From Anaerolineales bacterium (GTDB taxonomy: Bacteria > Chloroflexota > Anaerolineae > Anaerolineales > Villigracilaceae), in assembly GCA_015075275.1 (NCBI GenBank), contig JABTUU010000001.1:1157216-1221215 (forward strand): 64,000 nt of DNA, given 5' to 3'. The notes beneath the pieces were generated by a model. It was not told the origin of the DNA, did no database searches, and saw only the letters and a list, made by a program, of their open reading frames with translations. Made by a program: the position numbers and the translations under genes. Of this stretch, positions 7,659 through 15,683 are shown piece by piece (positions within the stretch are counted from its first letter, which is position 1; every line of letters begins with the position of its first letter).

Positions 7659-8699
7659 ATGAAAAACATCTCTCGACGCGATTTTCTTAAACTAAGCGGG
7701 CTGAGCCTCGCTGGTTTGGCGTTCTCGTCGCCGTTCTCGCCCGCTGTAAACTTTGACGATAGCAGCGTTGTGCGCGTCGCTACCGACTCGGTCAGCGTAT
7801 ATTCTGAACCGAATGACGAGAGCAGGATCGTTTCCACTTGGTATCGCGATGAACTTCTGCATGTATATGGAGCGGTGACTGCGCAAGAACCAGCGCATAA
7901 CCCCGTTTGGTATCGTGTGTGGGGCGGATATGTTCATCGCGCGCGTCTGCAAGAAGTGAAGATTCTCTTTAATCAACCGCTCGCTTCTATTGAAGAAGGC
8001 TCTCCGCGCTTAGTGGAAGTGACTGTGCCGTACGCGCAGCCTTGGCGTACGACGAAACTTTATGGATGGCAGGAACTGGATTTTCGCCTGTACTACGGAT
8101 CGGTCCACTGGGCGGAGGCGATTGTAGACGGTCCGAGCGGAGAGCCGTGGTATCAGATTTATGACGACTTAACTGGTTTCCCATATTGCATTAACCCAAC
8201 GCATGCGCACCCGATTCCGCTGGAAAACTTGACCGCGATTACGCCTGAAACGCCTTTGGAGAAGAAGCGCATCGAAGTAAACCTTTCGACTCAAACTTTG
8301 ATGGCGTTTGAGTATGATCAGCAGATTTTTAAAACTACAATCAGCTCGGGCATCCCGAACGGCCCGCGCGACGCGACCGGAATTCCCACAAAAACGCCCG
8401 ATGGCGAGTTTCACATTTTAGAGAAAATGCCGAATAAGCATATGGGCAACGGCAACTTGTTCGCCGATTTTACCGACTATGAGTTGCCCGGTGTGCCGTG
8501 GACGTGTTTTTTCACCACGCAAGGGCATGCTTTTCATGGAACGTACTGGCATCAGAACTTCGGCGTGCCGATGAGTCGCGGTTGTATTAATATGCGCACC
8601 GATGAAGCCATGTGGCTGTTTCGTTGGGCGAAGCCAGATCATCGGATCGGGCGAACGTCTAATCGCGGCTTCGGCACGTTAGTGCGAATTTACTACTAA
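7659..8699 (+). CDS. L,D-transpeptidase (YkuD family), Tat-exported
   Basis: A 346-residue protein with a twin-arginine signal at the N-terminus (SRRDFLKLSG followed by a hydrophobic stretch and a processing region near residue 25-30). The C-terminal YkuD domain holds the catalytic pattern His-Gly-Thr ... Ser-Arg-Gly-Cys-Ile-Asn (HGTYWHQNFG then SRGCINM), with Cys at about residue 309. Such enzymes make 3-3 cross-links in peptidoglycan or attach proteins to it, outside the cytoplasmic membrane. The middle region (about 40-150) has a SH3-like character (VATDSVSVYSEPNDESR). The gene stop lies only 3 bp from the DNA methyltransferase start, so they may be cotranscribed. Confidence 0.88.
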   Translation: MKNISRRDFLKLSGLSLAGLAFSSPFSPAVNFDDSSVVRVATDSVSVYSEPNDESRIVSTWYRDELLHVYGAVTAQEPAHNPVWYRVWGGYVHRARLQEVKILFNQPLASIEEGSPRLVEVTVPYAQPWRTTKLYGWQELDFRLYYGSVHWAEAIVDGPSGEPWYQIYDDLTGFPYCINPTHAHPIPLENLTAITPETPLEKKRIEVNLSTQTLMAFEYDQQIFKTTISSGIPNGPRDATGIPTKTPDGEFHILEKMPNKHMGNGNLFADFTDYELPGVPWTCFFTTQGHAFHGTYWHQNFGVPMSRGCINMRTDEAMWLFRWAKPDHRIGRTSNRGFGTLVRIYY

Positions 8700-8702
8700 G
8701 TT

Positions 8703-9926
8703 ATGCCTGAATTAATTTGGCGGGATAAACAACTGAAAGTCATTGCGCCAACTGCGTTGACATTGGATTCTATCGTCTTTCCGGGCGGCTGCGGATATCC
8801 GCAATCAGAACCGAAGAATAGGCTGATATGGGGAGACAACCTTGCCGTGATGGCGGCTCTGTTGCCGACACACGAGAATCGCATAAACCTTATATATGCC
8901 GACCCGCCGTTTTTTACGAATAAAAAATTTGCGGCGCGAATTGGGCGCGGCGAAGATTCGCGTAAGCCGAAACAGTGGAAACTCGCCGAAGGGTACCGCG
9001 ACGATTGGACTGACCTTGACGCTTATCTCGACTTTCTCTACCAACGTCTTTTCCTGATGTTTCGCTTGCGTGCTCCCAATGGGACTCTCTACCTGCATCT
9101 TGACTGGCACGCCGATTCGTACGCCCGCCTTTTACTGGATGAAATCTTCGGCGCGGATCGCTTGCTTAATGAGATTATCTGGACCTATCATGGTCCTTCG
9201 CCGATTCGCCGGGCGTTCAACCGCAAGCACGATACAATCCTTTCGTATACAAAGGGAAGCGATTACACCTTCAATGCCGATGCTGTTCGCGAGCCGTACC
9301 ATCAGAATACGATTAATACCTTTAAGGCGTCGCCTAAGGCGGGCTTCGGAAAAATCCCTAACCTCGAACGCGGTAAAGTGCCCGAAGACTGGTGGTATTT
9401 CCCTGTTGTTGCGCGCTTGCATAATGAGCGTACGGGCTATCCTACGCAGAAGCCCGAAGCGCTGCTTGAGCGCATTATTCTCGCTTCATCGAATCCGGGC
9501 GATTTGGTCGCTGACTTTTTTTGCGGCTCGGGCACGCTGCCTTTTGTGGCGACGAAGCATGGCAGGACGTTTATTGCCGGCGACGAATCTTCGCGCGCGC
9601 TTCACGCTGCCGGTAAAAGGTTGCTTGGAGGGAATCATCTTTTTTCGCTGGAGCGCGATGTGAACGTCTCGTTTTCACGCGAACAGGCGTCGGCGGCGGT
9701 TCAGGCGAAACGTTTGAGCGGCGCGATCAGGCTGGAAACGAAATTGGATTTGGACTATTGGGAAATTGATCCTAATTGGGACGGAAAGGTTTTCAGGAGC
9801 GCGGCGCAAGCCTATCGTCCAAATCGAGGCGGAGAAATTGCGCGAGAGTTGACAATAAAACTCGGTCGCCAGGGTTGTGTCCGAGTAGTGACCGCATCGG
9901 GAGAACGCTACCAGCTATACGTCTAG
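8703..9926 (+). CDS. Orphan N4/N6-type DNA methyltransferase
   Basis: A 407-residue methyltransferase with catalytic motif IV as DPPF (residues 67-70) located before the SAM-binding motif I DFFCGSGT (about 271-278). That is the beta-class order seen in type III Mod subunits and many solitary adenine or cytosine-N4 methylases. The TQKPEALLERII segment between them is typical of the family. DPPF rather than DPPY is a tolerated variant. No restriction endonuclease or specificity gene lies nearby, so it is probably an orphan methylase with an epigenetic or defensive role. The 3' end overlaps the convergent regulator gene by 12 bp. Confidence 0.85.
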   Translation: MPELIWRDKQLKVIAPTALTLDSIVFPGGCGYPQSEPKNRLIWGDNLAVMAALLPTHENRINLIYADPPFFTNKKFAARIGRGEDSRKPKQWKLAEGYRDDWTDLDAYLDFLYQRLFLMFRLRAPNGTLYLHLDWHADSYARLLLDEIFGADRLLNEIIWTYHGPSPIRRAFNRKHDTILSYTKGSDYTFNADAVREPYHQNTINTFKASPKAGFGKIPNLERGKVPEDWWYFPVVARLHNERTGYPTQKPEALLERIILASSNPGDLVADFFCGSGTLPFVATKHGRTFIAGDESSRALHAAGKRLLGGNHLFSLERDVNVSFSREQASAAVQAKRLSGAIRLETKLDLDYWEIDPNWDGKVFRSAAQAYRPNRGGEIARELTIKLGRQGCVRVVTASGERYQLYV

Positions 9927-10571
9927 CCGGTAGCCGACGCCGCGAATTGTTTTGAGAAATTTGGGGTTGTCAGGATCTACTTCGATGGCGCGACGCAGCC
10001 AGGAAATATGCACGTCAAGCGTGCGTGTATCGCCGGTGTAGTTAGTTTCCCATACTTTTTTGAAAAGCGATTCGCGCTCGACAACTTCGCCATGTTTATC
10101 CATTAAGATATGCAGGAGAGTGATCAAGCGCGGCGTGAGTTTGACGCTCTTGCCGAGACTGCGCACGCGACGATGTTCGACGTCTAGGCGAATTGGGCCG
10201 GCGCTGATGATATTATTTCCATCGTCAGGCAACAGCGCTTTGATGCGGTTAGCGAGTTTCTGGACCGTAAAGGGAAGACCGAGAACGACGTCGGCGAGTT
10301 CTTTATCGACCGGCTTCTCTTTTTTCAGAATGAGAATAATGGGAACTTTCTGATCTTTTTTACGAAGCGACATGCAAATGCGCACGCCGGTGCTGCGCAG
10401 CGATGCGGCGTTCACGACAACCACCGCTGGGCTGATCTGTCGTAGTTTCGCGGCGGCAGAACTGCCGTTCTGATAGGAATGAATATCAAATCCCTTCTTC
10501 TGTAGATCTATGGCAAAAGAAGGGATGTCTGCATTTCGTCCTTCGACGAGTAAAAGTGTAGCTTTTTTCAT
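9915..10571 (-). CDS. OmpR-type regulator with degenerate receiver domain
   Basis: A 218-residue protein with a receiver-like domain (1-115) and an OmpR/PhoB winged helix (about 120-218; KSVKLTPRLITLLHILM, TLDVHISWLRRAI, TIRGVGYRLDV). The receiver lacks all phosphorylation hallmarks. The N-terminal acidic pair is Glu-Gly, the acceptor Asp position is Asn54 (VVVVNAAS), and the conserved Lys before Pro-Phe is Leu99. It therefore probably works without phosphorylation, as known atypical response regulators do. No histidine kinase is near. Its promoter region carries a 12-bp inverted repeat, a candidate autoregulatory site. Confidence 0.82.
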   Translation of the reverse strand: MKKATLLLVEGRNADIPSFAIDLQKKGFDIHSYQNGSSAAAKLRQISPAVVVVNAASLRSTGVRICMSLRKKDQKVPIILILKKEKPVDKELADVVLGLPFTVQKLANRIKALLPDDGNNIISAGPIRLDVEHRRVRSLGKSVKLTPRLITLLHILMDKHGEVVERESLFKKVWETNYTGDTRTLDVHISWLRRAIEVDPDNPKFLKTIRGVGYRLDV

Positions 10572-10629
10572 AAGCGCTGCCCGATTGTAAGGCGTTTAAC
10601 CCTAAATAATTTCCTTAAAAGATAAAAAC

Positions 10630-10635
10630 ATTATA
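10630..10635 (-). promoter_or_regulatory. -10 box of the atypical regulator gene
   Basis: Read on the minus strand this is a perfect TATAAT, about 60 nt upstream of the regulator ATG. The upstream region overlaps the left arm of a 12-bp inverted repeat. The -35 is weak. Confidence 0.4.
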
Positions 10636-10640
10636 CCCTG

Positions 10641-10688
10641 AATCTTAACAAAAGTTGACGCCGCACAGAGAGGATGTTTGTTAAGATT
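10641..10688. promoter_or_regulatory. 12-bp perfect inverted repeat, candidate operator
   Basis: AATCTTAACAAA (10641-10652) and TTTGTTAAGATT (10677-10688) are exact reverse complements, separated by 24 bp. They flank or overlap the promoter of the regulator gene and also lie upstream of the initiator tRNA promoter. The core TTAACA resembles the AT-rich half-sites bound by OmpR/PhoB-type winged helices. Confidence 0.45.
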
Positions 10689-10777
10689 ACGCCGATTAAA
10701 CTATAAGTCGCCGAACTTATCAAGATACAGCCTGCGCTTGCGGGGCTTAAGTGCGCGCGTTATTTTGAGTGGGCGAC

Positions 10778-10806
10778 TTGACTCTGCTGTGCGCCTGTGG
10801 TATTAT
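10778..10806 (+). promoter_or_regulatory. Sigma-70-type promoter of the initiator tRNA
   Basis: TTGACT (10778-10783), 17 nt spacer, TATTAT (10801-10806). The tRNA 5' end is 21 nt downstream of the -10 box. It is one of the best-matching vegetative promoters in the window. Confidence 0.7.
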
Positions 10807-10826
10807 CGGCGGGCTTTAATACTCGA

Positions 10827-10898
10827 TGCGGGGTGGAGCAGTGGCAGCTCGTCGGGCTCATAACCCGAAGGTCGCAGGTTCAAGTCCTGCCCCCGCTA
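10827..10898 (+). tRNA. Initiator tRNA-fMet (anticodon CAT)
   Basis: The D-arm-to-T-arm sequence closely follows the bacterial initiator tRNA: GGAGCAG, anticodon stem TCGGG/CCCGA with the three G-C pairs typical of initiators, loop CTCATAA. The GCGGGG/CCCCGC acceptor leaves the first base pair (T against T) unpaired, another hallmark of initiator tRNA. CCA is not encoded. Confidence 0.93.
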
Positions 10899-10902
10899 CT
10901 GA

Positions 10903-10934
10903 TGAAGACCATGATACAGTCATGGTCTTCATGT
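10903..10934 (+). terminator. Terminator hairpin after tRNA-fMet
   Basis: A 12-bp perfect stem TGAAGACCATGA (10903-10914) / TCATGGTCTTCA (10920-10931) with a 5-nt loop. The following bases (TGTTATTT) are moderately T-rich. It separates the tRNA from the convergent unknown gene. Confidence 0.65.
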
Positions 10935-10969
10935 TATTTAATGCGTTCGAGCGGCGCGCAGAGCCTTGC

Positions 10970-11746
10970 TTACCATTCGCAACCAGGAGCCGTGTCTATT
11001 CCAGCGGAAACTCCCACGCGTTTGTACATGGTGACTTTAGTGAACGGTTCTCCTAGAATGCCGTCGTGGATTGCCCAAGAGCGCAAGCGCAGGCTGTTGG
11101 CGGCATCGGGCGAGCGGAATGGACTGGAATTGTTCAAACGCTGATGAAGAACGCCTCTTTCTGCGAATTCGGCGTGAATCTGCCCCATCAATTTCTTCCC
11201 GATCTGGTAATTGAATCCATAACGCTCAAAGATGATCGCGTTGTGATAATACAGCGGCTCGATATAATACATATCGTGTCCAAGATAAGCGATAAAATCT
11301 TCAAAAGCTCCAATTGCTTGACGCAAAGAGCGCAAGCCGCGACGAATCTGACCCGGCGTCAGCCCCGCTTCCATTGCGGATCGTTCCGCGCCCAAGTTAC
11401 GCTTATGAATGCCGAATCGCGTTGGGCTGCCGTCGGGCATTTTGTCCACGTCGAAGCGCGGCGAATCGGGATCGTTTAAGATATACAACAAGACGAAAAT
11501 TTGACCGTTCATCGAATCGGCTAGATGCGTGTAAAGGATCGGATCGGGGAAACCGACTTTATGATAAAGCTTCAATTCCATATCGCTCGATCCTTCGACA
11601 AATGAGAATCGTAAGAGATCGCGGTTTTCTGCTAAATTCTCAAGCTGGAACTTCTCGATTAATCCAGGCGGAATGTAGCGGGCGTAGATATTCCGTTTTT
11701 CTGCTTCAGGGAGTTTGTTGATGCCGCCGATGGTATGTGGATGCAT
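10970..11746 (-). CDS. Conserved-looking protein of unknown function next to smpB
   Basis: I do not recognise this 258-residue protein. It looks soluble, with no signal or membrane segment and many aromatic residues. A central stretch LGHDMYYIEPLYYHNAIIFERYGFNYQIGKKLM and a C-terminal RSWAIHDGILGEPFTKVTMY region look like structured, conserved blocks. The start at 11746 (MHPHTIGGINK) is preferred over the longer frame to 11911, which would overlap smpB extensively. With this start it follows smpB by 19 bp and is probably cotranscribed with it. Confidence 0.6.
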   Translation of the reverse strand: MHPHTIGGINKLPEAEKRNIYARYIPPGLIEKFQLENLAENRDLLRFSFVEGSSDMELKLYHKVGFPDPILYTHLADSMNGQIFVLLYILNDPDSPRFDVDKMPDGSPTRFGIHKRNLGAERSAMEAGLTPGQIRRGLRSLRQAIGAFEDFIAYLGHDMYYIEPLYYHNAIIFERYGFNYQIGKKLMGQIHAEFAERGVLHQRLNNSSPFRSPDAANSLRLRSWAIHDGILGEPFTKVTMYKRVGVSAGIDTAPGCEW

Positions 11747-11765
11747 AATGACCTGACAGTTCGCG

Positions 11766-12224
11766 CTATCGAACTCGAGATTGGCGTTCGGCGCTTCTTG
11801 CCTCGTCGCGTTTTGCGATAGTCGCTCGTTTATCGTACGCTTTTTTGCCTTTGGCGAGCGCGACCTCAAGCTTTGCGCGACCATTCTTGAGGTAAACGCG
11901 CGTTGGCACAACCGTCATGCCTTTGATGCGGGTGTTGTTCCACAGCTCGCGAATCTGCTTTTTGTGGAGCAGGAGTTTGCGTTTGCGTTTAGGGTCGTGG
12001 TTGAAGCGGTTGGCTTGCTCGTATGGAGCGATATGCGCTTCGACCAGCCAGGCTTGATCGCCGGCTTCGATCTCCACATAAGATTCTTGGATGCTGACCT
12101 GTCCTGCGCGAATAGATTTAATCTCGCTGCCTTGCAGGACCAGTCCCGCTTCGAAGCGTTCGAGCAGGAAATATTCGAATCCTGCCTTACGGTTTGTCGC
12201 GACGACTTTGATATTCTCCGTCAT
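11766..12224 (-). CDS. smpB: SsrA-binding protein SmpB
   Basis: A 152-residue partner of tmRNA in rescue of stalled ribosomes. Family hallmarks are ENIKVVATNRKAGFEY at the N-terminus, GSEIKSIRAGQVSIQESYV in the OB-fold and the basic tail GKKAYDKRATIAKRDEARS. Length is typical. The ATG has no Shine-Dalgarno, and a TAACAT hexamer lies 6 nt upstream of it, matching the possible leaderless spacing seen elsewhere here. The tmRNA gene itself is not in the window. Confidence 0.95.
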   Translation of the reverse strand: MTENIKVVATNRKAGFEYFLLERFEAGLVLQGSEIKSIRAGQVSIQESYVEIEAGDQAWLVEAHIAPYEQANRFNHDPKRKRKLLLHKKQIRELWNNTRIKGMTVVPTRVYLKNGRAKLEVALAKGKKAYDKRATIAKRDEARSAERQSRVR

Positions 12225-12351
12225 GATTTTATGTTACCACATCGCGATTTTGAGCGCTTCCGCAAAATAGGAATAGCGTCGTCGCGCAGCCCTCTATCAT
12301 ATAATCTTTCCTCTTGGTACAATTGCAACATCTCACCTCAGGAAGGTCGTC

Positions 12352-13635
12352 GTGATCAACCAACTCTATCAAGATAACTTCCCCCACTTGACCCCCGCAT
12401 GGAGTCGCATCTTCAACTTTGTCGCCGACCGCGCCGAAGGATCGTACATCTACACCGACGACGGGCGTAAACTGCTCGACTTCACTTGTGGAATCGGCGT
12501 GGCGAACACGGGTCATTGCCATCCGAAAGTAGTCGAAGCGATTCAAGCCCAAGCCGCGAACTTTATCCATGCGCAGGCGAACATCGTCATCCATAAGCCG
12601 ATGTTGCAACTGATCGAGGAACTGCGGAAAATTTCTCCGCCTTCGATTGATTCGTTCTTCTTCGCCAACTCGGGCGCTGAGGCGGTAGAAAATACCGTCA
12701 AGATTGCGAAAGCGGCAACAGGTAGACAAAACGTGATCGTCTTCAACGGCTCCTTCCACGGGCGGACTCATGCGGCGATGGCGTTGACCACCTCCAAGAC
12801 GATTTACCGCGCGGGCTTTGCTCCGCTCATGGCAGGAGTATATGTCGCACCGTTTCCGTATGCGTACGCGCTCGGCATGACCGAAGAACAAGCCAGCCAA
12901 CATTGTTTGGGACAACTTGAATATTTGCTCGCTTCGCAATCCGCGCCGAAAGAGACTGCCGCGATTCTGATCGAGTCCGTTTTGGGTGAGGGCGGATACG
13001 TTGTCCCGCCCGCGTCGTTTATGAAAGGACTGCGCGAGATTTGCGACAAGCACGGCATCATGCTCATCTTCGACGAAGTCCAATCGGGGTTTGGCAGAAC
13101 GGGGAAGTGGTTCGCGCTCGAACATTTCGATGTTGTGCCAGACATCATCGCCGCCGCCAAAGGAATCGCCTCAGGTCTGCCGCTCTCAGGCGTTTTCACG
13201 CGGACAGACATTATGAAGAAAGTGGACACAGGCTCCATCGGCGGCACCTACGGCGGGAACGCGATTGCCTGTGCGGCGGGAGTCGCCACCATCCGCGCGA
13301 TGCGGGATGAAAATATGCTGGAGAATGCAACCGAAAAAGGAATCCAATTGATGACAGGCTTGCGAAAGTTGCAGGAGGAATATCCGCAGATCGGCGATGT
13401 GCGCGGCAAAGGACTGATGATCGGCACAGAATTTACTGCGAATGGCAACCGCGCGAAAGAAAAACAAATGGTGAAGGATGTAATCCACGCCGCGGAAGAA
13501 AAAGGCATGTTGCTCCTCTCCTGCGGAACGTACGACAACACCCTGCGCTGGATTCCGCCGTTGAATGTTACGAGCGAACAGGTCAATGATGGGTTGAAGA
13601 TTTTTGGAGAGGCGTTAAAGGAAGTGATTAGGTAA
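12352..13635 (+). CDS. Class III PLP aminotransferase (GabT/acetylornithine type)
   Basis: A 427-residue fold-type I PLP enzyme. GTG start 12352 follows RBS AGGAAGG. It shows SGAEAVENTVKIAKAATGR (cofactor phosphate region), FNGSFHGRTHAAMALT, IFDEVQSGFGRTGKWFA (the Asp that binds the pyridine nitrogen) and the Schiff-base Lys in AAAKGIASGLPLSG (near residue 270). This pattern fits 4-aminobutyrate or related omega-amino acid transaminases, which pass the amino group to 2-oxoglutarate or pyruvate. The exact substrate cannot be fixed from sequence. A TACAAT box lies about 30 nt upstream. Confidence 0.87.
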   Translation: MINQLYQDNFPHLTPAWSRIFNFVADRAEGSYIYTDDGRKLLDFTCGIGVANTGHCHPKVVEAIQAQAANFIHAQANIVIHKPMLQLIEELRKISPPSIDSFFFANSGAEAVENTVKIAKAATGRQNVIVFNGSFHGRTHAAMALTTSKTIYRAGFAPLMAGVYVAPFPYAYALGMTEEQASQHCLGQLEYLLASQSAPKETAAILIESVLGEGGYVVPPASFMKGLREICDKHGIMLIFDEVQSGFGRTGKWFALEHFDVVPDIIAAAKGIASGLPLSGVFTRTDIMKKVDTGSIGGTYGGNAIACAAGVATIRAMRDENMLENATEKGIQLMTGLRKLQEEYPQIGDVRGKGLMIGTEFTANGNRAKEKQMVKDVIHAAEEKGMLLLSCGTYDNTLRWIPPLNVTSEQVNDGLKIFGEALKEVIR

Positions 13636-13697
13636 ACACGGAAACATGTACACAGGTAAACAGGTGAATCTGTTGTGGAAACGAAGGTCAGCTTTGG

Positions 13698-13711
13698 GTG
13701 ATGTATAATGT
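13698..13711 (+). promoter_or_regulatory. Promoter element shared with the vapBC locus
   Basis: GTGATGTATAATGT contains TATAAT (13704-13709), 10 nt before the ATG of the DUF4258 gene. The same 14 bases occur at 15680-15693 in front of the vapB-like gene. No RBS is evident, so a very short or absent leader is likely. Confidence 0.4.
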
Positions 13712-13719
13712 CTTCATCA

Positions 13720-13974
13720 ATGAACGTCCGCTTTCATTCTCATGCCCTCGAAAGAATTGCGGAGCGCGGCGCAACTAAAGAGGAAGTTCGGGTCACGATT
13801 GAACAGGGCGAGAAATTCCCCGCGAAGTTTGGACGCCTTGGCTTTCGCCGAAATTTCCCATTTGACAGCGCGTGGCGCGGACGTTTGTTTTCAACCAAGC
13901 AGGTCGAAGTTTTTGCCGTTGAAGAATCTCCGCAAGACTGGTTGGTCATTACTGTGATTACTCGTTATTTCTAG
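13720..13974 (+). CDS. DUF4258 family protein (toxin-like)
   Basis: An 84-residue protein (MNVRFHSHALERIAERG onward) with the DUF4258 pattern: HSHALERIAERG, RNFPFDSAWRGR and a C-terminal VEVFAVEESPQDWLVITVITRYF. DUF4258 proteins are small basic proteins with a BECR/RelE-like look and are commonly found beside DUF2283 proteins, as here. They are suspected toxin-antitoxin or defence-type modules, though the activity is not established. ATG 13720 is preferred because the in-frame ATG at 13708 overlaps the TATAAT box. The stop is 10 bp from the DUF2283 start. Confidence 0.75.
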   Translation: MNVRFHSHALERIAERGATKEEVRVTIEQGEKFPAKFGRLGFRRNFPFDSAWRGRLFSTKQVEVFAVEESPQDWLVITVITRYF

Positions 13975-13984
13975 GAGCGCAGCC

Positions 13985-14221
13985 ATGAAATTTACTTACG
14001 ATCCTCGTTACAACATCGCCTACATTCGCTTTCAAGAAAAAGGCGCGGAAGTGGAAGCGATTCGCCTGAGCGATGAATTGGTAGTTGACATTGCTCCCGA
14101 TGGCACGATTTACGGTATAGAACTGCTCAACGCCAACGAACAGATGGGGCGTGAAGACGCGGGTGAGTTGATTGTGGTTAACGAAGCGACTGGAAAGCGC
14201 GCTGAATTACCGCTTGTGTGA
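13985..14221 (+). CDS. DUF2283 family protein (antitoxin-like)
   Basis: A 78-residue protein with the DUF2283 signature: MKFTYDPRYNIAYIRF at the start, VVDIAPDGTIYGIELLNA in the middle. These proteins are typically paired with DUF4258 or similar small proteins. It follows the DUF4258 gene by 10 bp, with RBS AGGAG upstream of the ATG. Role as partner or antitoxin is inferred from the pairing only. Confidence 0.8.
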   Translation: MKFTYDPRYNIAYIRFQEKGAEVEAIRLSDELVVDIAPDGTIYGIELLNANEQMGREDAGELIVVNEATGKRAELPLV

Positions 14222-14306
14222 ATCAATCTCGTCGTTCAAGTTCGTTCAAATAATTACCGCCGAAGACTTTCGAGACAAATCTTGGAAGTCTTTTAGAAAT
14301 CCATAT

Positions 14307-15683
14307 ATGACTTCGGGAAAACTTATGCCGCACACTCTTGATCGAGCCAAACTCGAATCCCTCCTCAAAAAAGAGGAATCCCTCTTCCACAAAACGCATC
14401 CCAAATCCTACGAGCTTTATCAGCGCGCGCGCAAGTCGCTGCATGGCGGCGTGCCGATGTTGTGGATGATCCGCTGGGCGGGATCGTTTCCCGTTTTCGT
14501 GAAATCGGCAAAGGGCGCCCGCTTCACCGACGTGGACGACACCGAATACATTGACTTCTGTCTCGGCGACACGGGCGCGATGACGGGTCACTCGCCAGAC
14601 GCAACAGTGAATGCCGTCAACGAGCAAATCCAAAAAGGCATCACACTCATGCTCCCGTATGAAGACGCGATCTGGGTCGGCGAAGAACTGCAGCGCCGCT
14701 TCAAACTTCCATTTTGGCAATTCACCCTCACCGCCACCGACGCGAATCGTTTCGCCCTCCGCATGGCGCGTCTCATCACCGACCGCCCGAAGATTCTCGT
14801 CTTCAATTATTGTTATCACGGCTCGGTGGACGAAACCTTCATCACACTCGACGAAGAAGGCACGCCGATCTCGCGTCCGAACAATATGGGTCCGCAAGTT
14901 GATCCGCGCGAAACGACGAAGGTCATCGAGTTCAACGACATCGCCGCGCTCGAAACCGCCCTCTCCGCTCGCGACGTTGCCGCCGTCCTCGCCGAGCCTG
15001 TGATGACCAACATCGGCATCATCCATCCCGACGCGGGCTATCACGACGCCCTGCGCGAGATCACAAGAAAATATGGGACGTATCTCATCATTGACGAGAC
15101 TCACACCATCTGCGCTAGTCCAGGCGGATATACCGCTTCATTCGGACTTCAGCCTGATTTCCTCACCATCGGCAAACCCCTTGCGGGCGGCGTCCCCGCC
15201 GCGGTCTACGGCTTCACCGAAGAAGTGAGTAAACAATTTTCCGCGCGCCTCAACCTCGATGACGCGGATGTCGGCGGCATCGGCGGGACTCTCGCTGGCA
15301 ACGCCCTCTCCATCGCCGCCATGAAAGCGACTCTGCAACATGTGTTGACTGATGAGTTCTACGCAAAAGCAATTGCCCTGCAAGAAAAATTCACAGCAGG
15401 CGTTGAATCGGTCATCGAAGAATTTGAATTACCGTGGATCGTCAAACGACTCGGCAACCGTTCCGAATACTGGTTTCGCCCAACTCCGCCGCGCAACGGA
15501 GGGGAAGCGCACGCCGCCATTGACACCGAACTGGATCGCTACATGCACCTCTTCGCCCTCAACCGCGGCATTCTGATGACTCCATTTCACAACATGGCAT
15601 TGATCTCTCCCGATATTACACAGAAAGATGTGGATTACCACACGAAGGTGTTCAGGGAAGCGGTGCAAAGCCTGTTTGTGTGA
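14307..15683 (+). CDS. Class III aminotransferase (glutamate-1-semialdehyde aminomutase-like)
   Basis: A 458-residue PLP enzyme. It shows the GSA-aminomutase-like motifs DVDDTEYIDFCLGDTGAMTGH, FNYCYHGSVDETF, LIIDETHTICASPGGYT and the Schiff-base Lys in LTIGKPLAGGVPAAVYG. True HemL enzymes carry somewhat different motifs. This looks like a sub-branch annotated as aspartate aminotransferase family, so the substrate is unknown. The ATG at 14307 gives an N-terminus MTSGKLMPHTLDRAKLESLL; the longer frame to 14172 would overlap the DUF2283 gene. It is the second class III aminotransferase within 2 kb; the two are separated by the DUF4258/DUF2283 pair. Confidence 0.82.
   Translation: MTSGKLMPHTLDRAKLESLLKKEESLFHKTHPKSYELYQRARKSLHGGVPMLWMIRWAGSFPVFVKSAKGARFTDVDDTEYIDFCLGDTGAMTGHSPDATVNAVNEQIQKGITLMLPYEDAIWVGEELQRRFKLPFWQFTLTATDANRFALRMARLITDRPKILVFNYCYHGSVDETFITLDEEGTPISRPNNMGPQVDPRETTKVIEFNDIAALETALSARDVAAVLAEPVMTNIGIIHPDAGYHDALREITRKYGTYLIIDETHTICASPGGYTASFGLQPDFLTIGKPLAGGVPAAVYGFTEEVSKQFSARLNLDDADVGGIGGTLAGNALSIAAMKATLQHVLTDEFYAKAIALQEKFTAGVESVIEEFELPWIVKRLGNRSEYWFRPTPPRNGGEAHAAIDTELDRYMHLFALNRGILMTPFHNMALISPDITQKDVDYHTKVFREAVQSLFV

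Noticed and set aside
11747..12351. tmRNA gene beside smpB
   Set aside because: No alanine-tRNA-like ends or tag-peptide region are seen around smpB. The tmRNA gene must be elsewhere.
12229..13125. A 298-codon minus-strand frame antisense to the aminotransferase gene
   Set aside because: It is the shadow of a well-conserved aminotransferase gene on the plus strand. Its translation has no recognisable domain and is Arg/Cys/His-rich, as expected of antisense frames in GC-rich codon positions.
14223..15104. A 293-codon minus-strand frame antisense to the second aminotransferase
   Set aside because: Same reason. It lies wholly within a clear aminotransferase frame.
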